From assembly GCF_014635665.1 (NCBI RefSeq), contig NZ_BMDG01000003.1, positions 248,001 through 312,000 of the forward strand: a stretch of 64,000 nt of DNA, written 5' to 3'. Origin of the DNA: Isoptericola cucumis. Its GTDB lineage: Bacteria; Actinomycetota; Actinomycetes; Actinomycetales; Cellulomonadaceae. Below are positions 26,049 to 34,171 of the stretch, piece by piece; position 1 is the stretch's first letter; each line of letters begins with the position of its first letter. The notes under the pieces were generated by a model. That model ran no database searches and had not been told where the DNA came from. It saw nothing but the letters and a program-made list of their open reading frames with translations. Made by a program: the position numbers and the translations under genes.

Positions 26049-26410
26049 GGTCGTTCTCCTCGTGCGTCAGGTCGGTCGTCAGGTGACTCGTCCATCTCGT
26101 CGAGCAGCTCGTCGATGAGCGCGAACCGCTCCTCCCAGAGCCGCTCGAACCGCCCGGCCCACTCGTGGATCTCCTGCAGGGGCCGGGCGTCGGTGCGGTA
26201 GAGGCGACGACGGCCGTCGTCGCGGACCTCGACCAGCCCGACCTCGCGCAGCACCCGCAGGTGCTTGGAGACGACGGGCTGGGCGACGTGGAGCAGCTCG
26301 ACGAGCTCGCCGACGCTGCGTTCCTGCTGAGCCAGGGCGTCGAGGATCTCGCGGCGCCGGGGCTCGGCCACCGCGTTGAACGCGTCCGTCGTCGTCGCTG
26401 CTCGTGCCAT
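26045..26410 (-). CDS. ArsR-family regulator
   Basis: This 121-residue winged-helix protein has VAEPRRREILDALAQQERSV, ELVELLHVAQPVVSKHLRVL and the wing LVEVRDDGRRRLYRTDARPL. It lacks the Cys metal sites of classical ArsR proteins, so it belongs to the metal-free subgroup paired with SRPBCC proteins. The ATG sits 7 bases after TACATT, and a perfect palindrome fills its promoter spacer, so it very probably represses its own operon. Confidence 0.9.
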   Translation of the reverse strand: MARAATTTDAFNAVAEPRRREILDALAQQERSVGELVELLHVAQPVVSKHLRVLREVGLVEVRDDGRRRLYRTDARPLQEIHEWAGRFERLWEERFALIDELLDEMDESPDDRPDARGERP

Positions 26411-26417
26411 GACCCCT

Positions 26418-26445
26418 AATGTATTCCGATATCGGAATGTGTCAA
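26418..26445 (-). promoter_or_regulatory. ArsR promoter with perfect palindromic operator
   Basis: On the minus strand TTGACA (26445-26440), 16 bases and TACATT (26423-26418) precede the ATG by 7 bases. ATTCCGATATCGGAAT (26423-26438) is a perfect 16-bp palindrome occupying the spacer. The stop of the upstream lipoprotein gene (26442) lies inside the -35 box. Confidence 0.8.
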
Positions 26446-27287
26446 GAGGTGGGGTTGCAGCGGGCCGCCATCGTGGCGAGCAGACCGACGTCGGGGCGCC
26501 ACGGCTCGAGGTTCCAGGTGGCCTTGTCCGGCGCCCCGATCGCGTGGCACTCGAGCTGGTCGCGCATGGTCGCGGTGTCCACCTCGGGGTCCGAGGCCGT
26601 CAGCTCGGCCCAGGCGACGTCGACCCCCGCCTGCCCCGCCTCGCGCGTCCAGTCGCTCGGCGTGACGGCGAGCGAGCGGCCGCCCTCGCGCTCGCCCCAG
26701 TCGGCGCCCGACACCCCTGCCGTGCCGAGGACGGTCGTGACCTCGTCCGGCGGCTCGTCGCCCGCCGCGCGCACCTCGAGGCGCGTGTCGTCGACGGCGA
26801 CGAGGCGGGCACCACGTGGCGCCGTCAGCCCGCCGACGGGGACGCCGTCGTCGAGCACCGTGACGCTGCCGTCCGGGTGGGTCGCGAACGCGCCCGGCGA
26901 CGTCAGCGTGACGAGGGGTGCGGGCGGGTCGGGCGTGCCGCCGGGAGTCGGCTCGACCCCGCTGGGCGTCTCCTCGACGAGAGTGCCCGGCCGCAGGGTC
27001 ATCGTCGCCGTGCCGTCGTCGCGCGCGGGGGAGACCTGCACCGCGGGGTCGCCGGCCGCCGACGCAGGGACGGTCGCCTCCAGCGTGACCGCACCCGCCG
27101 AGACCCGGACGCTCTCCGGCGTCGGGGTGGGCGTGGCCGGCGACGTCGCGGTGGTCGGCGGTGGTGTCCGGTCGGGCGCCGGGTCGGCCGGGCTGCACGC
27201 GCCGAGGGCGAGGGCGGCAAGGAGCGGGGGCGTCAGCACGGCGGCGCGCAGTGCCGGGCGGGGAGGTGATCGACGGCCGGGGTGCAC
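26442..27287 (-). CDS. Lipoprotein with C-terminal DUF2599 domain
   Basis: This secreted protein of about 281 residues has lipobox LGAC after a hydrophobic signal (LLAALALGAC), then a Pro/Thr-rich linker of about 25 residues. The C-terminal block WAELTASDPEVDTATMRDQL, HAIGAPDKATWNLEPWRPDV and ATMAARCNP matches DUF2599. Two Cys in that block may form a disulfide. GTG 27287 follows GGAG by 9 bases; GTG 27305 is possible. No function is known for the family; surface location is the main inference. Confidence 0.8.
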   Translation of the reverse strand: MHPGRRSPPRPALRAAVLTPPLLAALALGACSPADPAPDRTPPPTTATSPATPTPTPESVRVSAGAVTLEATVPASAAGDPAVQVSPARDDGTATMTLRPGTLVEETPSGVEPTPGGTPDPPAPLVTLTSPGAFATHPDGSVTVLDDGVPVGGLTAPRGARLVAVDDTRLEVRAAGDEPPDEVTTVLGTAGVSGADWGEREGGRSLAVTPSDWTREAGQAGVDVAWAELTASDPEVDTATMRDQLECHAIGAPDKATWNLEPWRPDVGLLATMAARCNPTS

Positions 27288-27353
27288 GCCGTCAGTCTCC
27301 GTCACGAGCGGCCGGTCGTGCGCGACCTGTGGGCAAGACCCTGGCCAACGAAG

Positions 27354-27372
27354 TGAGGGTCGCCTAACCTTA
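27354..27372. promoter_or_regulatory. Iron box (DtxR/IdeR-type operator)
   Basis: TGAGGGTCGCCTAACCTTA resembles the IdeR/DmdR consensus TTAGGTTAGGCTAACCTAA at most positions, with the right half GCCTAACCT almost perfect. It covers TAACCT (27365-27370), which sits 7 bases before the GTG at 27378, so bound iron-regulator would block the start of transcription. Confidence 0.75.
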
Positions 27373-27377
27373 CCTGT

Positions 27378-28220
27378 GTGAGCACCAACGGCCCCCGCAA
27401 GCCCGTCGACCCGCACGTCCTCGTGGCGCAGGTCGTGACGACCAAGCAGGTGAGCCCGCACCTGCGGCGCGTCACCCTCGGCATCGACGACATCGACCGC
27501 CTGACCCTCGTCGGCGACGACCAGTGGTTCCGGCTCTTCCTCCCGCGACCGGGGCAGGACGCGCTGCGCCTGCCGTCGCGCACCTCGAGCCTCGGTTGGT
27601 ACGCGCAGTACCTCGCCATGCCGCGGCCCCGGCGGCCCCTCGTGCGCAACTACACGATCCGCGCCGCCCGGCCGGAGCTGCGCGAGATCGACGTGGACCT
27701 CGTGCTGCACGGCGACGACGACGCCCACGCGGGGCCGGGCGCCACGTTCGCCCGCACCGCCCGCCCGGGGGACACGGTCGGGATCCTCGACCAGGGCGCC
27801 TACCACCGCCCGCGCGCGGAGTGCGGCTGGACGCTGCTCGTGGCCGACGAGAGCGGGCTGCCTGCCGTCGCCGGCATCTGCGAGTCCCTGCCCGACGACG
27901 CGCGCGGGGTCGCCGTCGTCGAGGTGCCCACCGCCGACGACCGGCAGGACTTCCGGGTGCCCGACGGCGTGGACCTGCGGTGGGTCGAGCGCGACCGCGC
28001 GGCGGCCGACGACCCGGCCCTCGGCGCGGTCCCTGGCAGGGCCGCCCTCGCGTTCGTGCGGCAGGCCGAGGTCCCCGCGGGCACCGGGTACGCGCTGGTG
28101 GCGGGCGAGCAGGCGCTCGCCGCGGGCGTGCGGCGGCACCTCGTCAACGAGCGGCAGTGGTCGAAGGCGCACGTCGACTTCGTCGGGTACTGGCGGCACG
28201 GCAAGGCGTCGCCCAGCTGA
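27378..28220 (+). CDS. Siderophore-interacting protein (ferric-siderophore reductase)
   Basis: This 280-residue FAD-binding SIP-family flavoprotein has the flavin motif RNYTIRAARPE and the C-terminal LVAGEQALAAGVRRHLVNE, with QWSKAHVDFVGYWRHGKA at the end, typical of the family. It reduces ferric siderophores with NAD(P)H to release iron inside the cell. The iron box at its start implies expression under iron limitation. No siderophore transporter lies beside it. The start GTG is predicted to be leaderless. Confidence 0.92.
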   Translation: MSTNGPRKPVDPHVLVAQVVTTKQVSPHLRRVTLGIDDIDRLTLVGDDQWFRLFLPRPGQDALRLPSRTSSLGWYAQYLAMPRPRRPLVRNYTIRAARPELREIDVDLVLHGDDDAHAGPGATFARTARPGDTVGILDQGAYHRPRAECGWTLLVADESGLPAVAGICESLPDDARGVAVVEVPTADDRQDFRVPDGVDLRWVERDRAAADDPALGAVPGRAALAFVRQAEVPAGTGYALVAGEQALAAGVRRHLVNERQWSKAHVDFVGYWRHGKASPS

Positions 28221-28248
28221 GCGGCGCCCGGGCGGAGCGAGCGCCGGG

Positions 28249-29388
28249 CTACTCCACCAGCACGACCTCGTGCGGCGACGTGTTGAGCCGCACGGCGGCG
28301 CCGGGGGTGTCGGCCAGGCCGGGCACGCCGGTGGGGAAGGCGACGACGATGTCCTCGATGCGGACGCCGAACTCGCCGGGCAGGTAGATCCCGGGCTCCA
28401 CGGAGAAGCACATGCCGGGCTCGATCGGTGTCTCCTCGCCCTCGACCATGTACGGAGGTTCGTGCGTCGTCAGGCCGATGCCGTGCCCCGTGCGGTGCAC
28501 GAAGAACTCGCCGAACCCGGCGGCGTCGACGACGGCGCGCGCGGCGCGGTCCACGTCCTGGCACGTCGCGCCCGGCAGGACGGCGTCCACGCCGGCCTGC
28601 TGCGCGGCCCGCACGACGTCGTGCACCTCGCGCTCCCGGTCCGTGAGCGGGCCCACGTGCACGGTGCGGGTGGTGTCGGAGCCGTAGCCGTCCGCGAGGC
28701 CGCCGAAGTCCATCACGACCATGTCGCCCGCGCGGATCACCCGGTCGCCGGCCTCGTGGTGCGGGTCGGCGCCGTTCTCGCCCGCGCAGACCAGGGTGAA
28801 GTCGACCTGCTCGTGCCCGTGGTCGCGCAGCAGCGCGTCCAGGTCGGCCGCGACCTCGCACTCGGCGCGGCCCGCGAACGGTCGCCGGACGATCTCCGCG
28901 AAGACGGCGTCGGCGCCCGCCCCGGCCGCGGCGAGCCGGGCGACCTCCTCGGGCGACTTGGACGCACGCAGCATCGGCAGCGCCGTGGTCACGGCCGCGT
29001 ACGACGACGCCGGCAGCGCCCGCTGCAGCCCCAGCACGTGCAGCGCCCACGCGGCGTCGCTGATCGCGTACCGGCCGTCGGGCCGCAGCAGCCGCGCGGC
29101 CACCTGGTGCTCGTCCTCGCCGTCCGACCACGGGACGGCCTCCACGCCGCCGACCGCGCCGACCTCGAGGTCGTGGGCCTCGAGCCGGGGGACGACCGCG
29201 ACCGGGTCGCCGCCCGCGGGCAGCACGAGCATCGTGAGCCGCTCGAGGTCGGCGGCGGGCGTGTAGCCGAGGAAGTAGCGCAGGTCCGGGCCGGGCGTCA
29301 GGAGGAGGCCCGCGAGCCCGGCGGCCGCGGCCTGGGCGGAGGCACGCGCGCGGCGGTCGGAGTAGACGGAGGCGTCGAAGGGCGTCAT
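28249..29388 (-). CDS. M24-family metallopeptidase (Xaa-Pro peptidase type)
   Basis: This 379-residue protein has an N-terminal creatinase-like domain (FLGYTPAADLERLTMLVLPA) and a C-terminal pita-bread catalytic domain. Metal ligands are visible in order: Asp of MDFGG, Asp of GYGSDTTRTV, His of HRTGHGIGL, Glu of FSVEPGIY and Glu of GVRIEDIV. It probably removes N-terminal residues next to proline from peptides. ATG 29388 has no strong ribosome site; CACCCT 6 bases upstream is a weak -10 candidate. Confidence 0.9.
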   Translation of the reverse strand: MTPFDASVYSDRRARASAQAAAAGLAGLLLTPGPDLRYFLGYTPAADLERLTMLVLPAGGDPVAVVPRLEAHDLEVGAVGGVEAVPWSDGEDEHQVAARLLRPDGRYAISDAAWALHVLGLQRALPASSYAAVTTALPMLRASKSPEEVARLAAAGAGADAVFAEIVRRPFAGRAECEVAADLDALLRDHGHEQVDFTLVCAGENGADPHHEAGDRVIRAGDMVVMDFGGLADGYGSDTTRTVHVGPLTDREREVHDVVRAAQQAGVDAVLPGATCQDVDRAARAVVDAAGFGEFFVHRTGHGIGLTTHEPPYMVEGEETPIEPGMCFSVEPGIYLPGEFGVRIEDIVVAFPTGVPGLADTPGAAVRLNTSPHEVVLVE

Positions 29389-29457
29389 GGGCCCAGGGTG
29401 CCGCCTGGCGCCCCGCGGCGCACCCAGGCACGCGCCCGGACGCACCCCGACGCGCCG

Positions 29458-30381
29458 TCAGACGCGCACGACGACCTTGCCGCGGGTGTGGCCGGACTCG
29501 TTGGCGCGGTGCGCGTCGGCGGCGTCGGCCAGGTCGAAGACCTGGTCCACCTCGACCGCGACCTTGCCCGCGTCGATCAGCGCGGCGAGCGCCTCGAGGT
29601 CGGCCACCGACGGGCGCACCCACACGTAGTGGCCGCCGTGGTCGTCGCGGGCGGCGTCGTCGACGACGGAGGCGATGGTGCCGCCGTCGGCCAGGACCGC
29701 GGCGCTGGTGGCGACGGCGTCGCCGCCGACGTAGTCCAGCGCGACGTCGACGCCGTCCGGGGCGAGCGCCCGGACGCGGTCCGCGAGGCCGTCGCCATAG
29801 GTCAGCGGCTCGGCGCCGAGGCCGCGCAGGAAGTCGTGGTTGCGCTCGCTGGCGGTGCCGAGCACCCGGGCGCCCAGCGCGCGGGCGATCTGCACCGCGA
29901 ACGCGCCCACGCCGCCCGCGGCGGCGTGCACCAGGACGGTCTGCCCCTCGTGGACCCCGGCGCGGCGGATCGTCTGGTAGGCGGTCAGCCCGGCGAGCGG
30001 GACAGCCGCGGCCTCCTCGAACGTCAGCGAGGCGGGCTTGCGGGCGAGGGTCCGCACGGGCGCGGCGACGAGCTCGGCGAACGCGCCGCCCTGCACCACG
30101 TCCTTGCGCACGTAGCCGTAGACCTCGTCCCCGACGGCGTACTCGGTGGCGTCCAGGCCCACCTGCTCGACGACACCGGCGACGTCCCAGCCGGGCACGG
30201 CGGGGAAGTGGGTGTCGAGGATCGCGTCGAGGTAGCCGCCACGGACCTTCCAGTCCACGGGGTTGACGCTCGCGGCCCGGACGCGGACCAGGACGGAGTC
30301 GGGGGCGACCTTCGGGGTCGGCTGGTCGGTGAGCTCGAGGACGTCGGCGCCGCCGAAGCGGGAGTAGGTGATCGCTCGCAT
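29458..30381 (-). CDS. Zinc-independent quinone-oxidoreductase-like MDR protein
   Basis: This 307-residue medium-chain dehydrogenase/reductase has the GroES-like N-terminus (AASVNPVDWKVRGG, PGWDVAGVVEQVG) and NADPH motif AAAGGVGAFAVQIARALG. The Cys/His zinc ligands of alcohol dehydrogenases are missing, which fits NADPH:quinone reductase-like or enoyl-reductase-like members. It probably reduces quinones or enones. It is separated from its neighbours by 69 and 85 bases and looks monocistronic. Confidence 0.88.
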   Translation of the reverse strand: MRAITYSRFGGADVLELTDQPTPKVAPDSVLVRVRAASVNPVDWKVRGGYLDAILDTHFPAVPGWDVAGVVEQVGLDATEYAVGDEVYGYVRKDVVQGGAFAELVAAPVRTLARKPASLTFEEAAAVPLAGLTAYQTIRRAGVHEGQTVLVHAAAGGVGAFAVQIARALGARVLGTASERNHDFLRGLGAEPLTYGDGLADRVRALAPDGVDVALDYVGGDAVATSAAVLADGGTIASVVDDAARDDHGGHYVWVRPSVADLEALAALIDAGKVAVEVDQVFDLADAADAHRANESGHTRGKVVVRV

Positions 30382-30466
30382 GCCGGGGCAACCCGGACGG
30401 GGCCGCGGAACTTCCCGCGGCCCGGTCCGAGCTGCCCGGTCCGAGCTGCCGGGCGCCGCCGGCAGG

Positions 30467-31177
30467 TCAGCCCATCGTGTTGACGATGAGCCCGATGTGG
30501 GTGAAGAAGTTCATCGCCCCGAACAGCAGGAACGCCACGCCCGCGAGGCCCCACGCCCAGCCGATGACGACGCGCAGCCCCCGCGCGGCACCGTCGCGCA
30601 GCGCGAACGGGAAGAGGATCGCCCCGAGCCCGACCAGCGCGATCAGGCCGGACATGAAGATCGCCTCGACGAGGGGGTAGGCGGCGAAGGCGCCGGAGAT
30701 CGGCTCCTCGGGCGGCGCGGCGAAGAGCTGGTACGTCACGCCGGCGACCGCGATGGCGATCAGGCCGAGACCCATGCCGAGCACGAAGACGGAGACCGGC
30801 CGGGCGACGGCGCGCAGGTGGTCGGTGGCGTCCTCGCGGGCGAGCGCGGCCCGGCCCCGGGTCCACAGGTAGAACGCGGCGGCGAGGAGCAGGACGCCGA
30901 ACGCGAGGCTCGTCTCGCCGAAGATGATGTTGTCGAACGGGAAGCCGCCGGCGGCCAGCGGCCACGTGAGCGTCATGTGCAGGCCGGTGGCCGTGAGGAT
31001 GAGGCCGAGGACGCCGAACGCGAGCGACCAGCCCTCGACGACGACCTTGCCCGGCGAGCGGAGCAGGTCGCGGCCCAGCATGACCAGCAGGATCAGGCCG
31101 GCGCCCACGGCGACGGACATCACGGTGTTGTAGGTGGGCATCTGCGCCCAGTCGATCACGAGCCCCTGCGCAGGCAT
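30467..31177 (-). CDS. DUF981-family integral membrane protein
   Basis: This 236-residue protein has about six hydrophobic segments, including VMSVAVGAGLILLVMLG, FVLGMGLGLIAIAVAG and AFLLFGAMNFFTHIGLI. It matches the DUF981 membrane family as I recall it; function is unknown. AAAGGA before ATG 31177 sets the start. It is divergent from a TetR gene with a palindrome between them, so it is the likely target of that regulator. Confidence 0.75.
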   Translation of the reverse strand: MPAQGLVIDWAQMPTYNTVMSVAVGAGLILLVMLGRDLLRSPGKVVVEGWSLAFGVLGLILTATGLHMTLTWPLAAGGFPFDNIIFGETSLAFGVLLLAAAFYLWTRGRAALAREDATDHLRAVARPVSVFVLGMGLGLIAIAVAGVTYQLFAAPPEEPISGAFAAYPLVEAIFMSGLIALVGLGAILFPFALRDGAARGLRVVIGWAWGLAGVAFLLFGAMNFFTHIGLIVNTMG

Positions 31178-31230
31178 GGTCGTCCTTTCTCGGGTGGTGC
31201 CGCCGTCGGCGGCTGTCATTCCCATAAACC

Positions 31231-31244
31231 ATACGTGCGTATGA
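31231..31244. promoter_or_regulatory. TetR-type operator between DUF981 and TetR genes
   Basis: CATACG-TG-CGTATG is a perfect 6+6 palindrome in an AT-rich island (TATGAATAATTCC follows). It lies 54 bases before the DUF981 start and 44 bases before the TetR start. Confidence 0.6.
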
Positions 31245-31287
31245 ATAATTCCAACGGTGCTCCCCGATGGCGCCTACGATGGGTCGC

Positions 31288-31923
31288 GTGACCCGGCCCG
31301 ACCGTGCGACCGGCGCCACCGCGCCCCGGTCGCGCCGGATGGTGCAGGGGCGCGGCGCCGACAAGCAGCGTCTGATGACGGACGCGGCCGCCGTGCTGCT
31401 CATCGAGGAGGGCTTCGCCGCCCTGACCCACCGGCGGGTCGCCGAGGCGGCCGGGCTCCCGCAGGGCTCGGCGTCCTACTACTTCCCCAGCAGCGGAGCG
31501 CTCGTGGCCGCCGCGGTCGAGGCGGCGGAGGACGTGCGCGCCGCGTCGGCGACCGCGGCCGCCGACGCCCTGCCGCGCCGGCGCCGGTCGGCGGCGACGA
31601 CGGCGCGGCTGCTGGTCGAGGTGCTGTACGCGCCGCACGTCGACGACGCCGTCGTCGCCCGGCGGCTCGACCCGATGATGACGGCGATGCGCGACCCCGC
31701 GCTGCAGCCGATCATGCGCCGGTCCCGCCCTCGCCTGCTCGCCGCGGCCCGCACCGTGCTCGACGCGTCCGGGTTTGCGTCCGTGTGCGCCGACCCCCAG
31801 GACGTCGACCTGGTTGCCCACCTGGTCGATGCCGCCTTGCTGACGGCGGCGTCGTCGGGGGCCGAGCGCGTGCTCGACCGTGCGACCGGCACCGTGGCCC
31901 GGCTGCTCGAACGGTGGGGCTGA
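31288..31923 (+). CDS. TetR-family regulator
   Basis: This protein of about 211 residues has helix-turn-helix segment THRRVAEAAGLPQGSASYYF, a form typical of TetR proteins near the YcdC/TetR_C_17 groups, and a helical C-terminal half with RRLDPMMTAMRDPALQP. GTG 31288 is preferred over ATG 31267 and 31279 because TACGAT (31275-31280) ends 7 bases before it, placing the transcript start on this codon. It probably represses the DUF981 gene through the palindrome at 31231. Confidence 0.82.
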   Translation: MTRPDRATGATAPRSRRMVQGRGADKQRLMTDAAAVLLIEEGFAALTHRRVAEAAGLPQGSASYYFPSSGALVAAAVEAAEDVRAASATAAADALPRRRRSAATTARLLVEVLYAPHVDDAVVARRLDPMMTAMRDPALQPIMRRSRPRLLAAARTVLDASGFASVCADPQDVDLVAHLVDAALLTAASSGAERVLDRATGTVARLLERWG

Positions 31924-31943
31924 CGCATGTCCTGGGTGCGCGC

Positions 31944-31983
31944 CCGGCCGGCCGCGGCCGGCGTGCCGATCACGGCCGGCCGG
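31944..31983. terminator. Hairpin between TetR and hydrolase genes
   Basis: CCGGCCGGCCG (31944-31954) and CGGCCGGCCGG (31973-31983) are perfect 11-bp complements with an 18-base loop. The right arm is inside the last codons of the convergent hydrolase gene. Confidence 0.65.
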
Positions 31984-32830
31984 CGGCGACCTTCGCGAGC
32001 AGCTCCGCGGCGGCGCGCGGGCGGACCAGCCAGCCCAGGTGGCTGGAGGTCAGGGTGTGCACGGCGTAGGGGTTGTCGGGCGTGAGGGCGTCGCCCTCAC
32101 GGATCAGCCGGTCCTGCATCGCGAGGGGCAGGCTCGCGTCCTCGCTCAGCCGCACGTAGGTGCGGGGCACCGTGCCCCAGGTCTCGGCCCGGGCCACGTC
32201 GTCGGCGGTGCCCGGGTCGAGGTTCTCGTCGGGCTGGAACGTGCTGAGGAAGGTGCGGAACTCGTCGTCGGTGCCGTCGGCGAGGAAGACGGCCTTGAGC
32301 CGGGCGAGGAGCTGCGGGTCGGCGGTGCGGAAGTTGCAGCGCAGCAGCCCGACGTCGGCCGGGTCCGCCGCGAGCGCCCCGGCGAGCGCCGCCGCGTCGA
32401 CCGACGCCATCTCCGGCTCGGCGTTGTAGGCGGCCGCGTCGAGCACGACCGGCGCCCAGGCGGACACGTACACGAGCCGGTCGACGAGGTCGGGGCGGGA
32501 GTTCGTGACGGCCGTGGCCGTGACGCCGCCGCGGCTGTGGGCGACGAGAACCACCGGGCCGTGCTCGCGTGCCCGCTCGAGGACGTCGATCACGTGGGCG
32601 GCGTTGTCGGCCAGCGTGACGCCCTTGAGGACGCCGGGCGTCGTGGCCAGGGCGGCGAGGTCCTGCGGGGCCTGGTAGGCGCCGGGGTAGGTCGCCGCGA
32701 AGCCGTGGCCGGGCAGGTCGACCGCGAGCGAGCGCAGCCCCAGCAGGGCGAGCTCCGCCTGCAGCGGCGCGAACGAGAACGAGTTGGCGAAGGCGCCGTG
32801 GACGAGCACGAACGTCGGCATGGGCGGCAT
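31970..32830 (-). CDS. Alpha/beta hydrolase
   Basis: This 286-residue alpha/beta-hydrolase fold protein has oxyanion segment LVHGAFANSFSF, nucleophile elbow VAHSRGG (Ser) and a late His in HTLTSSHLGWL. It resembles esterases of the EstC/MhpC-like group with no special specificity clues. ATG 32830 is 4 bases from GGAGG; ATG 32821 is the alternative. It stands alone between two convergent or tandem neighbours. Confidence 0.85.
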   Translation of the reverse strand: MPPMPTFVLVHGAFANSFSFAPLQAELALLGLRSLAVDLPGHGFAATYPGAYQAPQDLAALATTPGVLKGVTLADNAAHVIDVLERAREHGPVVLVAHSRGGVTATAVTNSRPDLVDRLVYVSAWAPVVLDAAAYNAEPEMASVDAAALAGALAADPADVGLLRCNFRTADPQLLARLKAVFLADGTDDEFRTFLSTFQPDENLDPGTADDVARAETWGTVPRTYVRLSEDASLPLAMQDRLIREGDALTPDNPYAVHTLTSSHLGWLVRPRAAAELLAKVAAGRP

Positions 32831-32938
32831 GGGGCCTCCAGTCGGGGATGTCGGTGCCGTCAGCATCCGTGGCCGAGCGGGCGGGATCAAGGACGGAAGT
32901 CCGCACCGGCGTGAACCGGTGCTTCACGATCCGCGCCG

Positions 32939-34171
32939 TCAGACCAGCACGTCGCCGTCGCGGGCGACGACCCTCCCGCCCGCGACGACCAGGGCGCGCC
33001 GCGGGGCGCGGACCACCGCGTCGGGCACGTTCTCGGCGTCGACGAGGACGACGTCGGCGGGCGCGCCGACGACGAGGTCGTGCGCCGGGCGCCCGACGAA
33101 GCGCGCGGCGTCGCACGACGCGACGCGCGCCGCGGTGACCAGCTCCTCGTCGTGGCGGAAGCCGGAGAGCCGCGCGAGCTGCGTGGTGAGGGCGAGCAGG
33201 TCGCCCGTGCCGTAGGGCGACCACAGGTCGCGGATGCCGTCGGTGCCCAGGCCGACGGGCACGCCGGCGGCGCGCAGCGCGAGCAGCGGCAGGGGAGCGG
33301 CCCCGATCGGGGCCACCGTGGTCATGGTGATCCCGGCCTCGCCCATCGTCGCGACCAGGTCCGCCTGGCGGGCGGCGGGCAGCTGGCCGACGGCGAAGCC
33401 GTGCGCCACGTTGACCCGGCCCTGCAGCCCGGCGCGCAGGGTGCGGTCGATCATCAGCTCGACCTGGAACGCGCCGAGCTCGCCGCCGTCGTGCAGGTGC
33501 ACGTCGATCCCGACGCCGCGCCGCTCCGCGATCGCGAACAGCCCGTCGAGCTGGCCGACCGGGTCGCGGTCGATCGACGCCGGGTCGAGCCCGCCCACGT
33601 GCTCGGCCCCGGCCACGGCCGCACGGTCGAGCAGGTCCAGCACGCCCGGCCGCCGCAGCACGCCGTCCTGCGGGAAGGCGACGATCTCGGCGTGCACGGC
33701 GCCGCCCAGGGCGGCGACCGCCTCGCGCACCGCCTCGATGCCGCGCAACCCGACGCCGAGGTCGACGTCCACGTGCGTGCGCAGGGCGGTCGTGCCGGTG
33801 CGGACGGACTCGCGCAGCACGGCCAGCGTGACGTCCACGCCAGGGATGCCGAGCTCGTCGCGGTGCGCCCGCTCGTGCGCGATCCGGCCCAGGACGCCGC
33901 CCTCGCCGCCGTAGCTCACCCACGGCTTGCCCCACCACGACTTGTCCACGTGCGCGTGCGCGTTCACCAGCCCCGGCAGCGCCAGCAGGCCGCGGCCGTC
34001 GACGACGCCGTCGACGGCGCCTTCCCCGGCGTCGGCGGAGCCCTCGGCTCGGTCCGCGTCGTGCGGGACGACGGCGGTGATGACGCCGTCGGCCACGTGC
34101 AGGTCGCTGTGCCCGCCGCCCCAGGGGCGGACGTCGCGCAGGACGGTGACGGCGGTGGGGGAGCTGGTCAT
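32939..34171 (-). CDS. Cytosine deaminase-like amidohydrolase
   Basis: This 410-residue metal-dependent hydrolase is related to E. coli cytosine deaminase. Metal and catalytic positions read His72/His74 (NAHAHVDK), His225 (GIDVHLHD), His257 (NVAHGF) and Asp311 (GLGTDGIRD). At the place of the proton-shuttling Glu217 of CodA there is Asp228 by my alignment, so a substrate other than cytosine is likely (AtzC-like or N-acyl ring substrates). It overlaps the propeller lipoprotein gene by 4 bases and is the last gene of the HbpS-like operon, which is an unexpected partner for a nucleobase-type enzyme. Confidence 0.82.
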   Translation of the reverse strand: MTSSPTAVTVLRDVRPWGGGHSDLHVADGVITAVVPHDADRAEGSADAGEGAVDGVVDGRGLLALPGLVNAHAHVDKSWWGKPWVSYGGEGGVLGRIAHERAHRDELGIPGVDVTLAVLRESVRTGTTALRTHVDVDLGVGLRGIEAVREAVAALGGAVHAEIVAFPQDGVLRRPGVLDLLDRAAVAGAEHVGGLDPASIDRDPVGQLDGLFAIAERRGVGIDVHLHDGGELGAFQVELMIDRTLRAGLQGRVNVAHGFAVGQLPAARQADLVATMGEAGITMTTVAPIGAAPLPLLALRAAGVPVGLGTDGIRDLWSPYGTGDLLALTTQLARLSGFRHDEELVTAARVASCDAARFVGRPAHDLVVGAPADVVLVDAENVPDAVVRAPRRALVVAGGRVVARDGDVLV

